Of a DNA stretch of 64,000 nt, positions 46,668 to 55,569 are shown one piece after another. Each line of letters opens with the position of its first letter. Within the stretch, counting starts at the first letter, position 1. Source of the stretch: Flammeovirga kamogawensis (GTDB taxonomy: Bacteria > Bacteroidota > Bacteroidia > Cytophagales > Flammeovirgaceae); the NCBI RefSeq assembly GCF_018736065.1, contig NZ_CP076128.1, forward strand, positions 1,612,001 to 1,676,000, read 5' to 3'. A model generated the notes under the pieces. The model saw nothing but the letters and a program-made list of their open reading frames with translations, was not told where the DNA came from and did no database searches. A program made the translations under genes and the position numbers.

Positions 46668-48944
46668 TTAGAGCTGTTGAGCATCTAAATTTGCGATAGT
46701 AATCATATCTACAATTTGTTGCACATTAGCACCCATTTGCAAAATATGAGCTGGTTTATTCATTCCCATAACAATTGGTCCTACTGTATTTGTACCTGCT
46801 ACTTCTTCCAATAATTTTAAAGCAATATTGGCAGATGAAAGGTTAGGGAAAATCAAAACATTGGCAGCTGCCTCTGCTAAATCTGAGAATGGGAAGGTCT
46901 CTTTTGTTACCTGTGGGTTTAAAGCAAAGTTTGCTTGGATATCACCATCAACAGGTAAATTAGGATTACGTTCCTTTAAAATTTCTCTTGCTTGTCTCAT
47001 CTTAGTGGCATCTTTACCTTTCTTAGATGATCCAAAATTAGAATAACTCAATAAAGCTACTCTTGGATCGAGCTTAAAGAATTCTTTTACTCTGATAGCA
47101 ACAGCTTCTGTGATATCTACAATTTCATCAACCGTTGGGTCTTCAATCATTGTTGTATCTGCCAAGAATAATGGTCCTTTATCTGTAAGTACCATATACA
47201 TAGTGGCCACAGGCTGATCTTGTTCTGTACCAATTACTCTTAACGCAGGTGCTAAAGAAGAAATATAATTTCTACCTAAACCAGCAATCATTGCGTCTGC
47301 ATCGCCTAGCTCTACCATCATAGCGGCAAAATAACTACGCTTAGACATTAATTCTTGAGCTTCATATAAAGTAGCTCCCATTCTCTGACGCTTAGAATAA
47401 TAATGTTTTCCATAACGTTCACGTGCTTCTGTTGTTTCTTCAACACGTGGGTTTATGATTTGAACATTTGCCAATTCATCTAACTCTAAAGCTTCAATCA
47501 TTGCACGAATTCTTGATCTACGTCCCAATAAAATTGGTTCGATGATTCCATCATCCATAGCAATACGAGCAGCACGTAAAATATGTGGGTTATCTGCTTC
47601 TGCAAAAACTACTCTTTTACGTTCTGAACTTGCTTTAACTGAAAGGCGACGCATGATATCGTTACCAGAACCCATTCTTTTAATAAGTTCCTCTTTGTAC
47701 GCTTCCATGTCGTCTATTACTGCTTTTGCAACACCTGTTTCCATAGCCGCCTTAGCAACTGCAGGTGCAACTGTTGTCAGTAATCTAGTATCAAGTGGTT
47801 TTGGAATAAAGTATTCACGACCAAATACTAAACGATCTACATTATATGCTTGAGTTACTGTTTCTGGAACTGGCTCTTTAGCAAGTTCTGCAATTGCTCG
47901 AACGCAAGCTAATTTCATAGGCTCGTTAATTTCTGTAGCGCGTACATCTAAAGCACCTCTAAAAATATATGGAAAACCTAATACGTTATTTACTTGGTTA
48001 GGATGATCTGAACGGCCAGTTGCCATCATTACATCGTCACGTGTACTCATTGCTAAATCATAAGCAATTTCAGGAGTTGGATTAGCTAAAGCGAATACAA
48101 TCGGATCTTTGGCCATTGTAAGTAACATTTCTGGTGTCATTACATTACCTCTTGATAAGCCAAGAAATACATCTGCTCCAACTAATGCTTCTTCTAAAGT
48201 ATGTACATCTGTAGCTGTAGCTAAATCAAGTTTATTACCAGATAAACCTTCTCTATCTTTTCTAATTACACCTCTACTATCACAAACAATAGCATTATTA
48301 CGTTCAACACCTAATTCAAAAAAGATATTGATACATGACACTGCTGATGCTCCTGCGCCAGAAACTACTACTTTTAAATCTTTTAGATCTTTTCCTATAA
48401 TTTCTGCTGCATTAAGTAATGCTGCACCAGAAATTATAGCCGTACCGTGCTGGTCATCGTGCATTACCGGAATATTCATTTCCTTTTTTAATGTCTGCTC
48501 GATTTCAAAACAGTCTGGTGCTTTTATATCTTCTAAATTGATTCCTCCAAAAGTAGGCTCCATAGTTTTAACAGCCTCTATAAATTTCTTTGGGTCTTTT
48601 GCATCAATTTCAATATCGAAAACATCAATACCTGCAAAGATTTTAAAAAGTACTCCCTTACCTTCCATTACAGGTTTAGATGCTTCAGGACCTATATCTC
48701 CTAAACCCAATACAGCAGTACCGTTAGATATTACTCCTACTAGATTTCCTTTTGCAGTATATTTATACACATCCTCTTTGTTGTCTGCAATTTCCAAACA
48801 TGGATCTGCAACTCCTGGAGAATACGCTAATGATAAATCTCTTTGTGTTTTTGTCTTTTTAGTTGGAACGACTTCTATTTTTCCTGGAATAGGTTTTTCA
48901 TGATATTCCAAAGAATCCTTTTTGCGTATTACGTTTTCTGACAT
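46668..48944 (-). CDS. maeB: NADP-dependent malic enzyme with phosphotransacetylase-like domain
   Basis: Decarboxylates malate to pyruvate with NADP. From the ATG at 48944 it is 758 residues, the usual MaeB length. Residues to about 420 are the malic enzyme (AYSPGVADPCLEI, MHDDQHGTAI, VVSGAGASAVSC), and from about 430 a PTA-like regulatory domain follows, without evident acetyl-transferase action in this family. An in-frame ATG 66 bases upstream (49010) is rejected: it overlaps a TACTTTTG promoter motif at 49008-49015. Ends at a clear terminator. Confidence 0.93.
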   Translation of the reverse strand: MSENVIRKKDSLEYHEKPIPGKIEVVPTKKTKTQRDLSLAYSPGVADPCLEIADNKEDVYKYTAKGNLVGVISNGTAVLGLGDIGPEASKPVMEGKGVLFKIFAGIDVFDIEIDAKDPKKFIEAVKTMEPTFGGINLEDIKAPDCFEIEQTLKKEMNIPVMHDDQHGTAIISGAALLNAAEIIGKDLKDLKVVVSGAGASAVSCINIFFELGVERNNAIVCDSRGVIRKDREGLSGNKLDLATATDVHTLEEALVGADVFLGLSRGNVMTPEMLLTMAKDPIVFALANPTPEIAYDLAMSTRDDVMMATGRSDHPNQVNNVLGFPYIFRGALDVRATEINEPMKLACVRAIAELAKEPVPETVTQAYNVDRLVFGREYFIPKPLDTRLLTTVAPAVAKAAMETGVAKAVIDDMEAYKEELIKRMGSGNDIMRRLSVKASSERKRVVFAEADNPHILRAARIAMDDGIIEPILLGRRSRIRAMIEALELDELANVQIINPRVEETTEARERYGKHYYSKRQRMGATLYEAQELMSKRSYFAAMMVELGDADAMIAGLGRNYISSLAPALRVIGTEQDQPVATMYMVLTDKGPLFLADTTMIEDPTVDEIVDITEAVAIRVKEFFKLDPRVALLSYSNFGSSKKGKDATKMRQAREILKERNPNLPVDGDIQANFALNPQVTKETFPFSDLAEAAANVLIFPNLSSANIALKLLEEVAGTNTVGPIVMGMNKPAHILQMGANVQQIVDMITIANLDAQQL

Positions 48945-49007
48945 ACTTGATTTATATTTTGTGTTAATACGGTTTCGATGTAAAATACTTAGTGTTTTAA
49001 ATACTGT

Positions 49008-49015
49008 CAAAAGTA
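49008..49015 (-). promoter_or_regulatory. TAnnTTTG promoter motif for maeB
   Basis: Minus-strand TACTTTTG; its predicted start of transcription near 49000 supports translation from the ATG at 48944 rather than 49010. Confidence 0.5.
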
Positions 49016-49119
49016 AGTTACTTTATATTCGTATAAAAGTATCTATTCTTATTAGAATGAAGTTTTTTCAAAATAAATTGAATATTTTTAGCTAAGTATA
49101 TATTAAAAAAGTAAACGTT

Positions 49120-49662
49120 ATGAATTTTTGCAGTAATTGTGGTAACAACAAACTAGAATATATTATTCCTGAGGGTGATCAAAAACATCGATTTGTATGT
49201 AATGAATGTGATACTATTCACTATCAAAACCCTAGAATTATTGCTGGTTGTTTACCTATTTATGATGGGAAAATTCTTTTAGGAAAAAGAGCTATAGAAC
49301 CTAGGTATGGCTACTGGAATTTACCTGCAGGTTTTTTAGAAAATGGTGAAACTCCCAATGATGGCGCTTTGAGAGAATTGTATGAAGAGACTCATGCTAA
49401 AGGTGAAGCTAAACATTTACACACTGTATTTTCTCTTCCTAATTTCAATCAAGTGTATTTGATTTATTACGTAGCTTTATCTTCTGACGAATTTTCTAAG
49501 GTTACTTCTGAAAGTATTGATGTTGAACTTTTTGAAATTGAAGACATTCCTTGGGACTCAATCGCTTTTGAATCGACTACTTTTGCAATAAAAAAGTATA
49601 TAGAAAACCCAACCAATACAACTGCCAATATAGGCCATTTGATAAAAGAAAAATTACATTGA
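49120..49662 (+). CDS. Nudix hydrolase with zinc ribbon
   Basis: A 180-residue pyrophosphohydrolase. An N-terminal zinc ribbon uses Cys4, Cys7, Cys27 and Cys30; the Nudix box lies in GFLENGETPNDGALRELYEETHA cut at about residues 71-93, with the catalytic RELYEE glutamates. This layout is close to the NADH pyrophosphatase NudC-like or ADP-ribose types; the substrate cannot be named. It is monocistronic. Confidence 0.9.
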   Translation: MNFCSNCGNNKLEYIIPEGDQKHRFVCNECDTIHYQNPRIIAGCLPIYDGKILLGKRAIEPRYGYWNLPAGFLENGETPNDGALRELYEETHAKGEAKHLHTVFSLPNFNQVYLIYYVALSSDEFSKVTSESIDVELFEIEDIPWDSIAFESTTFAIKKYIENPTNTTANIGHLIKEKLH

Positions 49663-49707
49663 TTTCTTTTATCAAATAGTACCTACATTTATAAAAACTA
49701 CTTTTAA

Positions 49708-50562
49708 TTAAATAAAGAGTCCTCTTTCATCAAAATTAAAAGGTTGCCATTTGTTATCCCAAAGACTGTATAATTCTGTAAACCCAATTTCTTTTAAGAT
49801 TTTGGCTGTTTCCGTAAATCCTTTTAAAATTTCACCTGTTGTATGTGCATCAGATTGAAGGGTAATTGGTATTTTCATTTCCTTCATTCTTTTTAAAACC
49901 CAAGGGCTTGGATATAAATCAGAATACCCTTTATAAAGGCCTCTTGTATTTACTTCTGCAATTACTTTTGATGCCTTAATTTCTTCTAAGTACTCCGTCA
50001 TTAAGTCTTGATACCACTTATCGTTCTCATCAAATAACTTTTCTGTTGTATTATGCATTTTAATTTTATCTAAATGCCCTAATACATCAGGAGTATCGTT
50101 TTGAAGCATTTCAATATTTAAAGCAATGTAATCTTCTACTGCAGCTTTAATATCATCTTCAAAAATCTCTTTTAAGCCTTTTCTAAAAACCGTTTTTGTA
50201 TTATCAATCTCCCAATATTCACCTTCATCATTCTGTTCTACAAAATGTACAGAACCTATAGAGTAGTCAATCTGAGGAAATGAATGCACACCACATTCTT
50301 CTGGAATATAATCTACTTCTAAACCTGCATATATCTGAATCCTCCCCTTGTACTTATCTTTTAAACGTTCAATTTCTTTAAGATAGTCCTTCAATTTTTC
50401 ACGTTTTATATTCCAAGTTGTATCAAATGGAACAGGAGAATGGGACGAAAAACCATATGCCTTAATGCCTAATTCAATGGCAGCTTCTATGTATTGTTCT
50501 AATTGTGATTTTCCATCGCAAAAATGTGTATGCGTATGAAAAACAGTCCATGCAGGTTTCAT
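49708..50562 (-). CDS. PHP-family histidinol-phosphatase
   Basis: Probable histidinol-phosphatase of the HisK/HisJ type, 284 residues. The metal-binding HTHTH (His9, His11, His13) opens the PHP domain, then SSHSPVPF, GLEVDYIPE, HFVE, LGHLDKIKMH and SDAHTTGEI supply the remaining ligands. This standalone enzyme would do the phosphatase step of histidine synthesis, in keeping with dispersed hisC and hisHA in the window. It ends an operon with a membrane protein and a carrier. Confidence 0.85.
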   Translation of the reverse strand: MKPAWTVFHTHTHFCDGKSQLEQYIEAAIELGIKAYGFSSHSPVPFDTTWNIKREKLKDYLKEIERLKDKYKGRIQIYAGLEVDYIPEECGVHSFPQIDYSIGSVHFVEQNDEGEYWEIDNTKTVFRKGLKEIFEDDIKAAVEDYIALNIEMLQNDTPDVLGHLDKIKMHNTTEKLFDENDKWYQDLMTEYLEEIKASKVIAEVNTRGLYKGYSDLYPSPWVLKRMKEMKIPITLQSDAHTTGEILKGFTETAKILKEIGFTELYSLWDNKWQPFNFDERGLFI

Positions 50563-50581
50563 GCTAATGCAGGTTTATTTG

Positions 50582-51487
50582 TTATAATCGCCAACGTATT
50601 GTTAGCCCAACTAAAGATGGCAGAAGAATATTTATCCCCCAAATAATTAGAGAAGACATTAGTGCAATATTAACATCTGCATTCAATAGTGTAAAGATAT
50701 AGAGTGTTGAAAGTTCTCTTGCTCCTAAATCAAGTAAGCCCGATAGACTTGGAGCAAGCGTTTTAATCAGAAAAATACAAGGGACTACTAAGCATAAAGT
50801 CTGAAATGATAACTCTACATCTAGAGATAACATCACTAAAATAAATTGAAAAGAAAAGACAAAGTACCTTAATTGAGCTGCAATAAGTGTTTTAGTAATT
50901 ATAGATAAGCTGTACTCAGTTATCATATCAAAATAATAAATAAATACTCTTTTGACTTTAGCAGACGATTTCAGGAAATAAAAAACACTTCCTATTAGGA
51001 TTATCATCAATCCAAAAAAAAGGAATAAAGAACTCCATTTAATAGGATATACCCATTGAAAACCAATTAATAAAAAAACAGCAATTACGCCATAGATATA
51101 GGTAAATATTCCTTGTGTAAATTGAGAAAAAAAAAGTGCTCCTACTGATTTTTTTCGTTCTATATTTTGTGGAAGCACCCAATATCTACCAAGTGAATTA
51201 CCAATAGCTCTACCACCTAAAAAAGCCGCACCTAAACCAGATAAAACGCCAATTCCCGCTTGTTTAAAATTAAGCTTCACTAAAGGTGATATCAATAATT
51301 GCCATCTATAAGATTCTAAAAGCCAATTAAAAGGCATTAATACACAAGCAAAAACTAATAATAAAGGTTGAGTAACTATTACTTTCTCCCAAGGTGTTTT
51401 CTCTATAAACTGATAAATAGCAAAACCACCTAATAAAATTGCCAGTATTTTTAAAAAGTAACCTATATAATTCTTTGATATTACCAT
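50582..51487 (-). CDS. Lysylphosphatidylglycerol synthase-like membrane protein (UPF0104)
   Basis: A polytopic inner-membrane protein of 301 residues with about eight helices, of the flippase-like LPG_synthase_TM family. Cues: PFNWLLESYRWQLL and LGGRAIGNSLGRYW near the first half. Members are thought to handle lipids or lipid-linked substrates; the function here is unknown. It overlaps the carrier gene by 7 bp and is 19 bp from the PHP phosphatase gene. Confidence 0.8.
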   Translation of the reverse strand: MVISKNYIGYFLKILAILLGGFAIYQFIEKTPWEKVIVTQPLLLVFACVLMPFNWLLESYRWQLLISPLVKLNFKQAGIGVLSGLGAAFLGGRAIGNSLGRYWVLPQNIERKKSVGALFFSQFTQGIFTYIYGVIAVFLLIGFQWVYPIKWSSLFLFFGLMIILIGSVFYFLKSSAKVKRVFIYYFDMITEYSLSIITKTLIAAQLRYFVFSFQFILVMLSLDVELSFQTLCLVVPCIFLIKTLAPSLSGLLDLGARELSTLYIFTLLNADVNIALMSSLIIWGINILLPSLVGLTIRWRL

Positions 51488-52857
51488 AAACCACTATACA
51501 TCGGTATTAGTAGTAAAATACCCGCAGCTACCATTAAAATCACTAGCAAAGGCCCCATCCATTTCACCCATGTCTCATAAGGAATTTTGGCAATTGACAA
51601 AACACCCATAGTTACACCACTTGTAGGAATTATAAGGTTTGTGAGTCCATCTCCAAATTGAAAAGCCAACACAGCTACTTGTCTTGATATTCCTAATAAA
51701 TCACTTAATGGAGCCATTATAGGCATTGTTAATGCTGCTTGACCAGACCCGGAAGGTAAGAAAGTATTTAATGCACTTTGAAAAATAAACATTGCTTCTA
51801 TTGATGCAACTTTTGGAAGTCCGCTAACCATACCTGCAATACCATGCAATACTGTATCTATAATTTTACCATCTGATGCTACAATCAAAATACCTTTACA
51901 AAAAGCAACAACCAAAGCAGCTGTCATCATTTCTTTTGCACCTTTTACAAATCCAGCACTCATTTTATCAACATGAATACCACATATAATACAAGATATT
52001 ATTCCAATAGCAAAAAATAACCCTCCAATTTCAATCATATACCAATCGTATTTTGCAACACCAATAACAAGCATCACAATTCCAGAGGCAAACGTAAATA
52101 ATACAAGAGACCTTCTTAAGGTAAAAGGAATAATATCAGCATCTGCTAAATCATTATTTTGTTCAATACTATCTGCCATTAAACTTTTTGAAGAATCATT
52201 GGCTATCTTCGACACATAACGCATTATATACACAACACCGATTGTAGTAAATACAACCCAAACAAAAATTCTATATTCCCATCCACTAAACAATGGAACT
52301 TCTGCAATTGCCTGTGCTATACCTATAGTAAACGGATTACTAATTGCCCCTGCAAAACCAATACCTGCACCTACAAAAGGAATTGCCACACCTACTATGG
52401 GGTCTAATTTCATTGCCTTAGACATTGGCAATGTTATCAGAATAAAAATTAAGACTTCTTCAGACATCCCAAATGTTGCTCCTGCAATTGAGAAAAATAC
52501 GATGATGACCGGAATTATTATCTTTTTGTACAACGCATGTTTGTTACTCCACGCCACAAGTCTTTGTAAACCAGATTCAATAGCTCCCGTAGTTGTCATC
52601 ATTCCGAATGCTCCTCCAACAATAAAAATAAAAGCAATTATTTCTGCAGCAGATATAAAACCTTTTAAAGGTGCTGTAAAAAATGATGTAATTCCTTGAG
52701 GGGAAGGTGTTACTTCTTGATAGCTTCCTGGCACTAATACATTACGTCCATTTACTAATTCACGACTGTACTCTCCTGCAGAGATAAGCCAAGTAAGACC
52801 AATAAATAATAGTAAGATCGCAGAAGCGATAACAAGTGTATCAGGAAGTTTTTTCAT
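51481..52857 (-). CDS. YfcC-family carboxylate/amino-acid carrier
   Basis: Membrane carrier of the YfcC/DcuC-like (C4-dicarboxylate anaerobic carrier) superfamily, 458 residues with about 12 helices. Motifs include GGAFGMMTTTGAIESGLQRL near residue 80, FVGAGIGFAGAISNPFTIGIAQ and SGSGQAALTMPIMAPLSDL later. Substrate unknown (dicarboxylate, amino acid or peptide derivative). It starts the minus-strand operon; a TAAGTTTG promoter motif lies at 52889-52896. Confidence 0.85.
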   Translation of the reverse strand: MKKLPDTLVIASAILLLFIGLTWLISAGEYSRELVNGRNVLVPGSYQEVTPSPQGITSFFTAPLKGFISAAEIIAFIFIVGGAFGMMTTTGAIESGLQRLVAWSNKHALYKKIIIPVIIVFFSIAGATFGMSEEVLIFILITLPMSKAMKLDPIVGVAIPFVGAGIGFAGAISNPFTIGIAQAIAEVPLFSGWEYRIFVWVVFTTIGVVYIMRYVSKIANDSSKSLMADSIEQNNDLADADIIPFTLRRSLVLFTFASGIVMLVIGVAKYDWYMIEIGGLFFAIGIISCIICGIHVDKMSAGFVKGAKEMMTAALVVAFCKGILIVASDGKIIDTVLHGIAGMVSGLPKVASIEAMFIFQSALNTFLPSGSGQAALTMPIMAPLSDLLGISRQVAVLAFQFGDGLTNLIIPTSGVTMGVLSIAKIPYETWVKWMGPLLVILMVAAGILLLIPMYSGLW

Positions 52858-52888
52858 GTTGATTGATGTATTCTAAAAGACATTAACA

Positions 52889-52896
52889 CAAACTTA
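52889..52896 (-). promoter_or_regulatory. TAnnTTTG promoter motif for the carrier operon
   Basis: Minus-strand TAAGTTTG with TTTG 16 bp further upstream (52913-52916), 32 bp from the ATG. Confidence 0.5.
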
Positions 52897-52943
52897 TTGA
52901 ACACATCTATAACAAACTAAAAAAAATCACTTTTATTATAGCG

Positions 52944-52951
52944 TATATTTG
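52944..52951 (+). promoter_or_regulatory. TAnnTTTG promoter motif for the McrBC-like operon
   Basis: TATATTTG on the plus strand, 45 bp upstream of the ATG. Divergent from the carrier promoter within the 139-bp gap. No clear -33 TTG. Confidence 0.5.
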
Positions 52952-52996
52952 ACTATTTTTCATGATGAATTAGTATAAATATACAATTACTAAAAA

Positions 52997-55567
52997 ATGA
53001 AAATTAAAGAATTAGATGAAATTTTTGATGATTATGATAGTTACAAGGCATTAGGAGAAGATAGTTACATAGTTGGTGCTCAGCACCCTCAGAATTTTAA
53101 GCAGCATAAAAAATTTATAATTCCATTATTTTATTTTGATGGCGAAGAATGGTTTAAATTAGACATTAATAAGTTAGGTGAGACTATATTTTTAGCAAGT
53201 GCACCATACACATTAACAACTGATTTTAAATTAGAAGAATTAATTAAAGTTAAAGGTGTACGTCCAAATAAACAATTAACGGATGATGACGCTTACAATA
53301 AAGAAAATTCTTTAACCAAACACATCACTCATGCTGATCGCTTAGGTGTATTATCTGAAGATCAACTATTAGAAATCTTTCCCGGTGAAATTGACCTTGA
53401 ATTACATTTATTTCATCCAGACAAGCACTACTATGACATCATTAACGAAGTCTATGTAGCCCAAGAACGTAAGTTCTTTGCCCAAACTAAAGAAGGACTT
53501 ATTTATGGACCTTTTGTTGGGGTAAAAACGAGTACCGAAGCTAAGACTGTTCGTCTTTCTGCAACAGGTGTTCGTAAAAGTGTTGAGGTATACGAATTAC
53601 CAACAGACGCTTACCTTGAATTTAATATGCCTGAAGAAGGATTAAAGCGAAAGCTTGTTCGTTCTATACAAGATATTGAATACTATATTGTTGATACTGT
53701 TGATTTTATTAGTAGACAAGATCTATTTAAATGGGCAGAAGATCAGTTAAATAAAAAGCAATCTCTAGAAGTTGCTGATAAAGTTTGGAAAGCAATTTCT
53801 AAGGATAGTACAATTACTTCTTTTCATGAACGTTACCAACGTCTTGAAAAACTTTTTGCTAGACCTCAAGAAAATCTTCAATACTTACAACAGTTCGTTA
53901 CTTCTTTGGCAGAAAATGATTTCTTCAAAGCAAGTTTAGATGGATTACAGAACGAGAAACTCGAATTAGACAACTCTATCGCTCAACAAAAGAGAGAAAG
54001 AGATCAAATTAAAAAAGAGACTGCTCGTTCATTAGAAGAAATTCAAGACCTTGAAGATGGCATAAATAATCTCCGTCAAAACGAGCAGAAGATTAGAGAA
54101 AGCCTTCAGAAAGAAAGAGAATCTGCCATCAATAAAGAAATTGAAGAAGGGTTATCCAAGCTTGAAAAAGTACGTGAAGAATTATCTGATAAAGCAGAAG
54201 CTATAGAATTAGCACACACATTTGATAACCTTGCAAGAATCAATGAAGAAATTGATAACGCAAGAAATGTGAAGCATAATTTAGATGTTTCTATTGATGC
54301 TTTAAAAGAAGAATTTATTCAAGTACAAGAAGATGCAGACAAATCTCTGAAGAATTTATTAAAAACAAAGATGCAATTCGATGTTTTTAATTCTGCGTCA
54401 ACTGGGCAAAATAAGCTCCCTCAGCAAACCAATGATTTTGAGTTAAAAGATTACTCTATTGAGAATGAAACACAAATCAATTCTCTAAAAGATCTTTCTC
54501 AAAAAGTACATAAACGCTTAGGAAGGTTAGGACGAAATTACCCAGATCATTTTATTGCAAATGTTTTGATTGCTATGCATCAGAACTCACTTACATTATT
54601 ATGGGGACCTCCAGGTTCTGGTAAAACATCGTTAGGTAGGTTCATGATTCAATCATTAGCAAGAGCAGAACGTTTCTCAGAAATTTCTGTAGCAAGAGGA
54701 TGGTCTTCTCAAAAAGATATTATTGGATTTGCCAACCCATTATCTAAGCGTTTTCAAAGAGCAAATACAGATTTGTATGATCTCTTAAAGCAATTAGACG
54801 GTGAGTTTAAATCTACATCATACCACCAATCTCCTATGTCTTATTGCTTATTGGACGAGGCAAACCTCTCTCCTATTGAGCATTATTGGGCTGCATTCTA
54901 CTCGAATACAGATACCAAAGCACAAATGGATAAAGGCTTAAAGATATCTTTAGGTAATAATGAATTCATTGAATATGCCAACAACTTACGTTTTCTTGGC
55001 ACATTAAATTTGGATTCTACTACAGAGCAGATTTCTCCAAGATTATTAGACAGATCTCATATTGTAAGGTTAGACTTGCCAAAGAGAGATGTTCCTTTAA
55101 TCAGTTCGGAAATCATTATGCCTGAACCTTATGAGATTCCTTTTGATAGTATTCGCGATCTATTTGATCTAAAAGATTTTAAGCAAGAGTTAGCTCCAGA
55201 TCAGCTTGAGTTTATTGATACTGAACTTGAAGAACGATTTGAGCAAATTTCTGTAGAATTAAGAAATCTTGGTATTCAAATTAGTTTAAGAACTAGAAAA
55301 GCAGTTATTGAGTATTGTAATTTAGCACATAGTGCAATGAACGAACAATTCCGTCCATTGGATTACTGCTTAGCACAACGTGTATTTACTCGAATTAACT
55401 TGCAAGGAGCAGAAGCTCGTGAAGGTTTAAAAACGCTACTCGATATTGTCAAAGGGTTTAACCTAAAAGACTCTCATGCAGAGTGGACTTTACAAAAAAT
55501 GCTAGATAGAGGTGCTAAAGAAGGATTTAATCATCATTTCTATAATTACTTCTCAATAGACGGATAA
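52997..55567 (+). CDS. McrB-like AAA+ ATPase/GTPase with long coiled coil
   Basis: Predicted motor of a type IV restriction-like system, 856 residues. Residues 1-300 are an uncharacterised N-terminal region, probably for target recognition. A long coiled coil covers about 305-460. The C-terminal AAA+ domain has Walker A GPPGSGKT (537-544), Walker B LLDEAN (Asp620, Glu621) and a sensor segment GTLNLDSTT (from 668) followed by SPRLLDRS. The N-x-D here replaces the NTAD of E. coli McrB, so GTP specificity is uncertain. The nuclease gene follows two bases after the stop. Confidence 0.85.
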   Translation: MKIKELDEIFDDYDSYKALGEDSYIVGAQHPQNFKQHKKFIIPLFYFDGEEWFKLDINKLGETIFLASAPYTLTTDFKLEELIKVKGVRPNKQLTDDDAYNKENSLTKHITHADRLGVLSEDQLLEIFPGEIDLELHLFHPDKHYYDIINEVYVAQERKFFAQTKEGLIYGPFVGVKTSTEAKTVRLSATGVRKSVEVYELPTDAYLEFNMPEEGLKRKLVRSIQDIEYYIVDTVDFISRQDLFKWAEDQLNKKQSLEVADKVWKAISKDSTITSFHERYQRLEKLFARPQENLQYLQQFVTSLAENDFFKASLDGLQNEKLELDNSIAQQKRERDQIKKETARSLEEIQDLEDGINNLRQNEQKIRESLQKERESAINKEIEEGLSKLEKVREELSDKAEAIELAHTFDNLARINEEIDNARNVKHNLDVSIDALKEEFIQVQEDADKSLKNLLKTKMQFDVFNSASTGQNKLPQQTNDFELKDYSIENETQINSLKDLSQKVHKRLGRLGRNYPDHFIANVLIAMHQNSLTLLWGPPGSGKTSLGRFMIQSLARAERFSEISVARGWSSQKDIIGFANPLSKRFQRANTDLYDLLKQLDGEFKSTSYHQSPMSYCLLDEANLSPIEHYWAAFYSNTDTKAQMDKGLKISLGNNEFIEYANNLRFLGTLNLDSTTEQISPRLLDRSHIVRLDLPKRDVPLISSEIIMPEPYEIPFDSIRDLFDLKDFKQELAPDQLEFIDTELEERFEQISVELRNLGIQISLRTRKAVIEYCNLAHSAMNEQFRPLDYCLAQRVFTRINLQGAEAREGLKTLLDIVKGFNLKDSHAEWTLQKMLDRGAKEGFNHHFYNYFSIDG

Positions 55568-55569
55568 CA

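Noticed and set aside
48109-48903. 264-codon plus-strand open frame opposite maeB
   Set aside because: It lies wholly antisense to the conserved malic enzyme domain and has Ser/Pro/Ile-rich composition with no motif; a shadow frame.
48945-49010. Upstream ATG of maeB
   Set aside because: It overlaps the TACTTTTG promoter motif and adds 22 residues not typical of MaeB.
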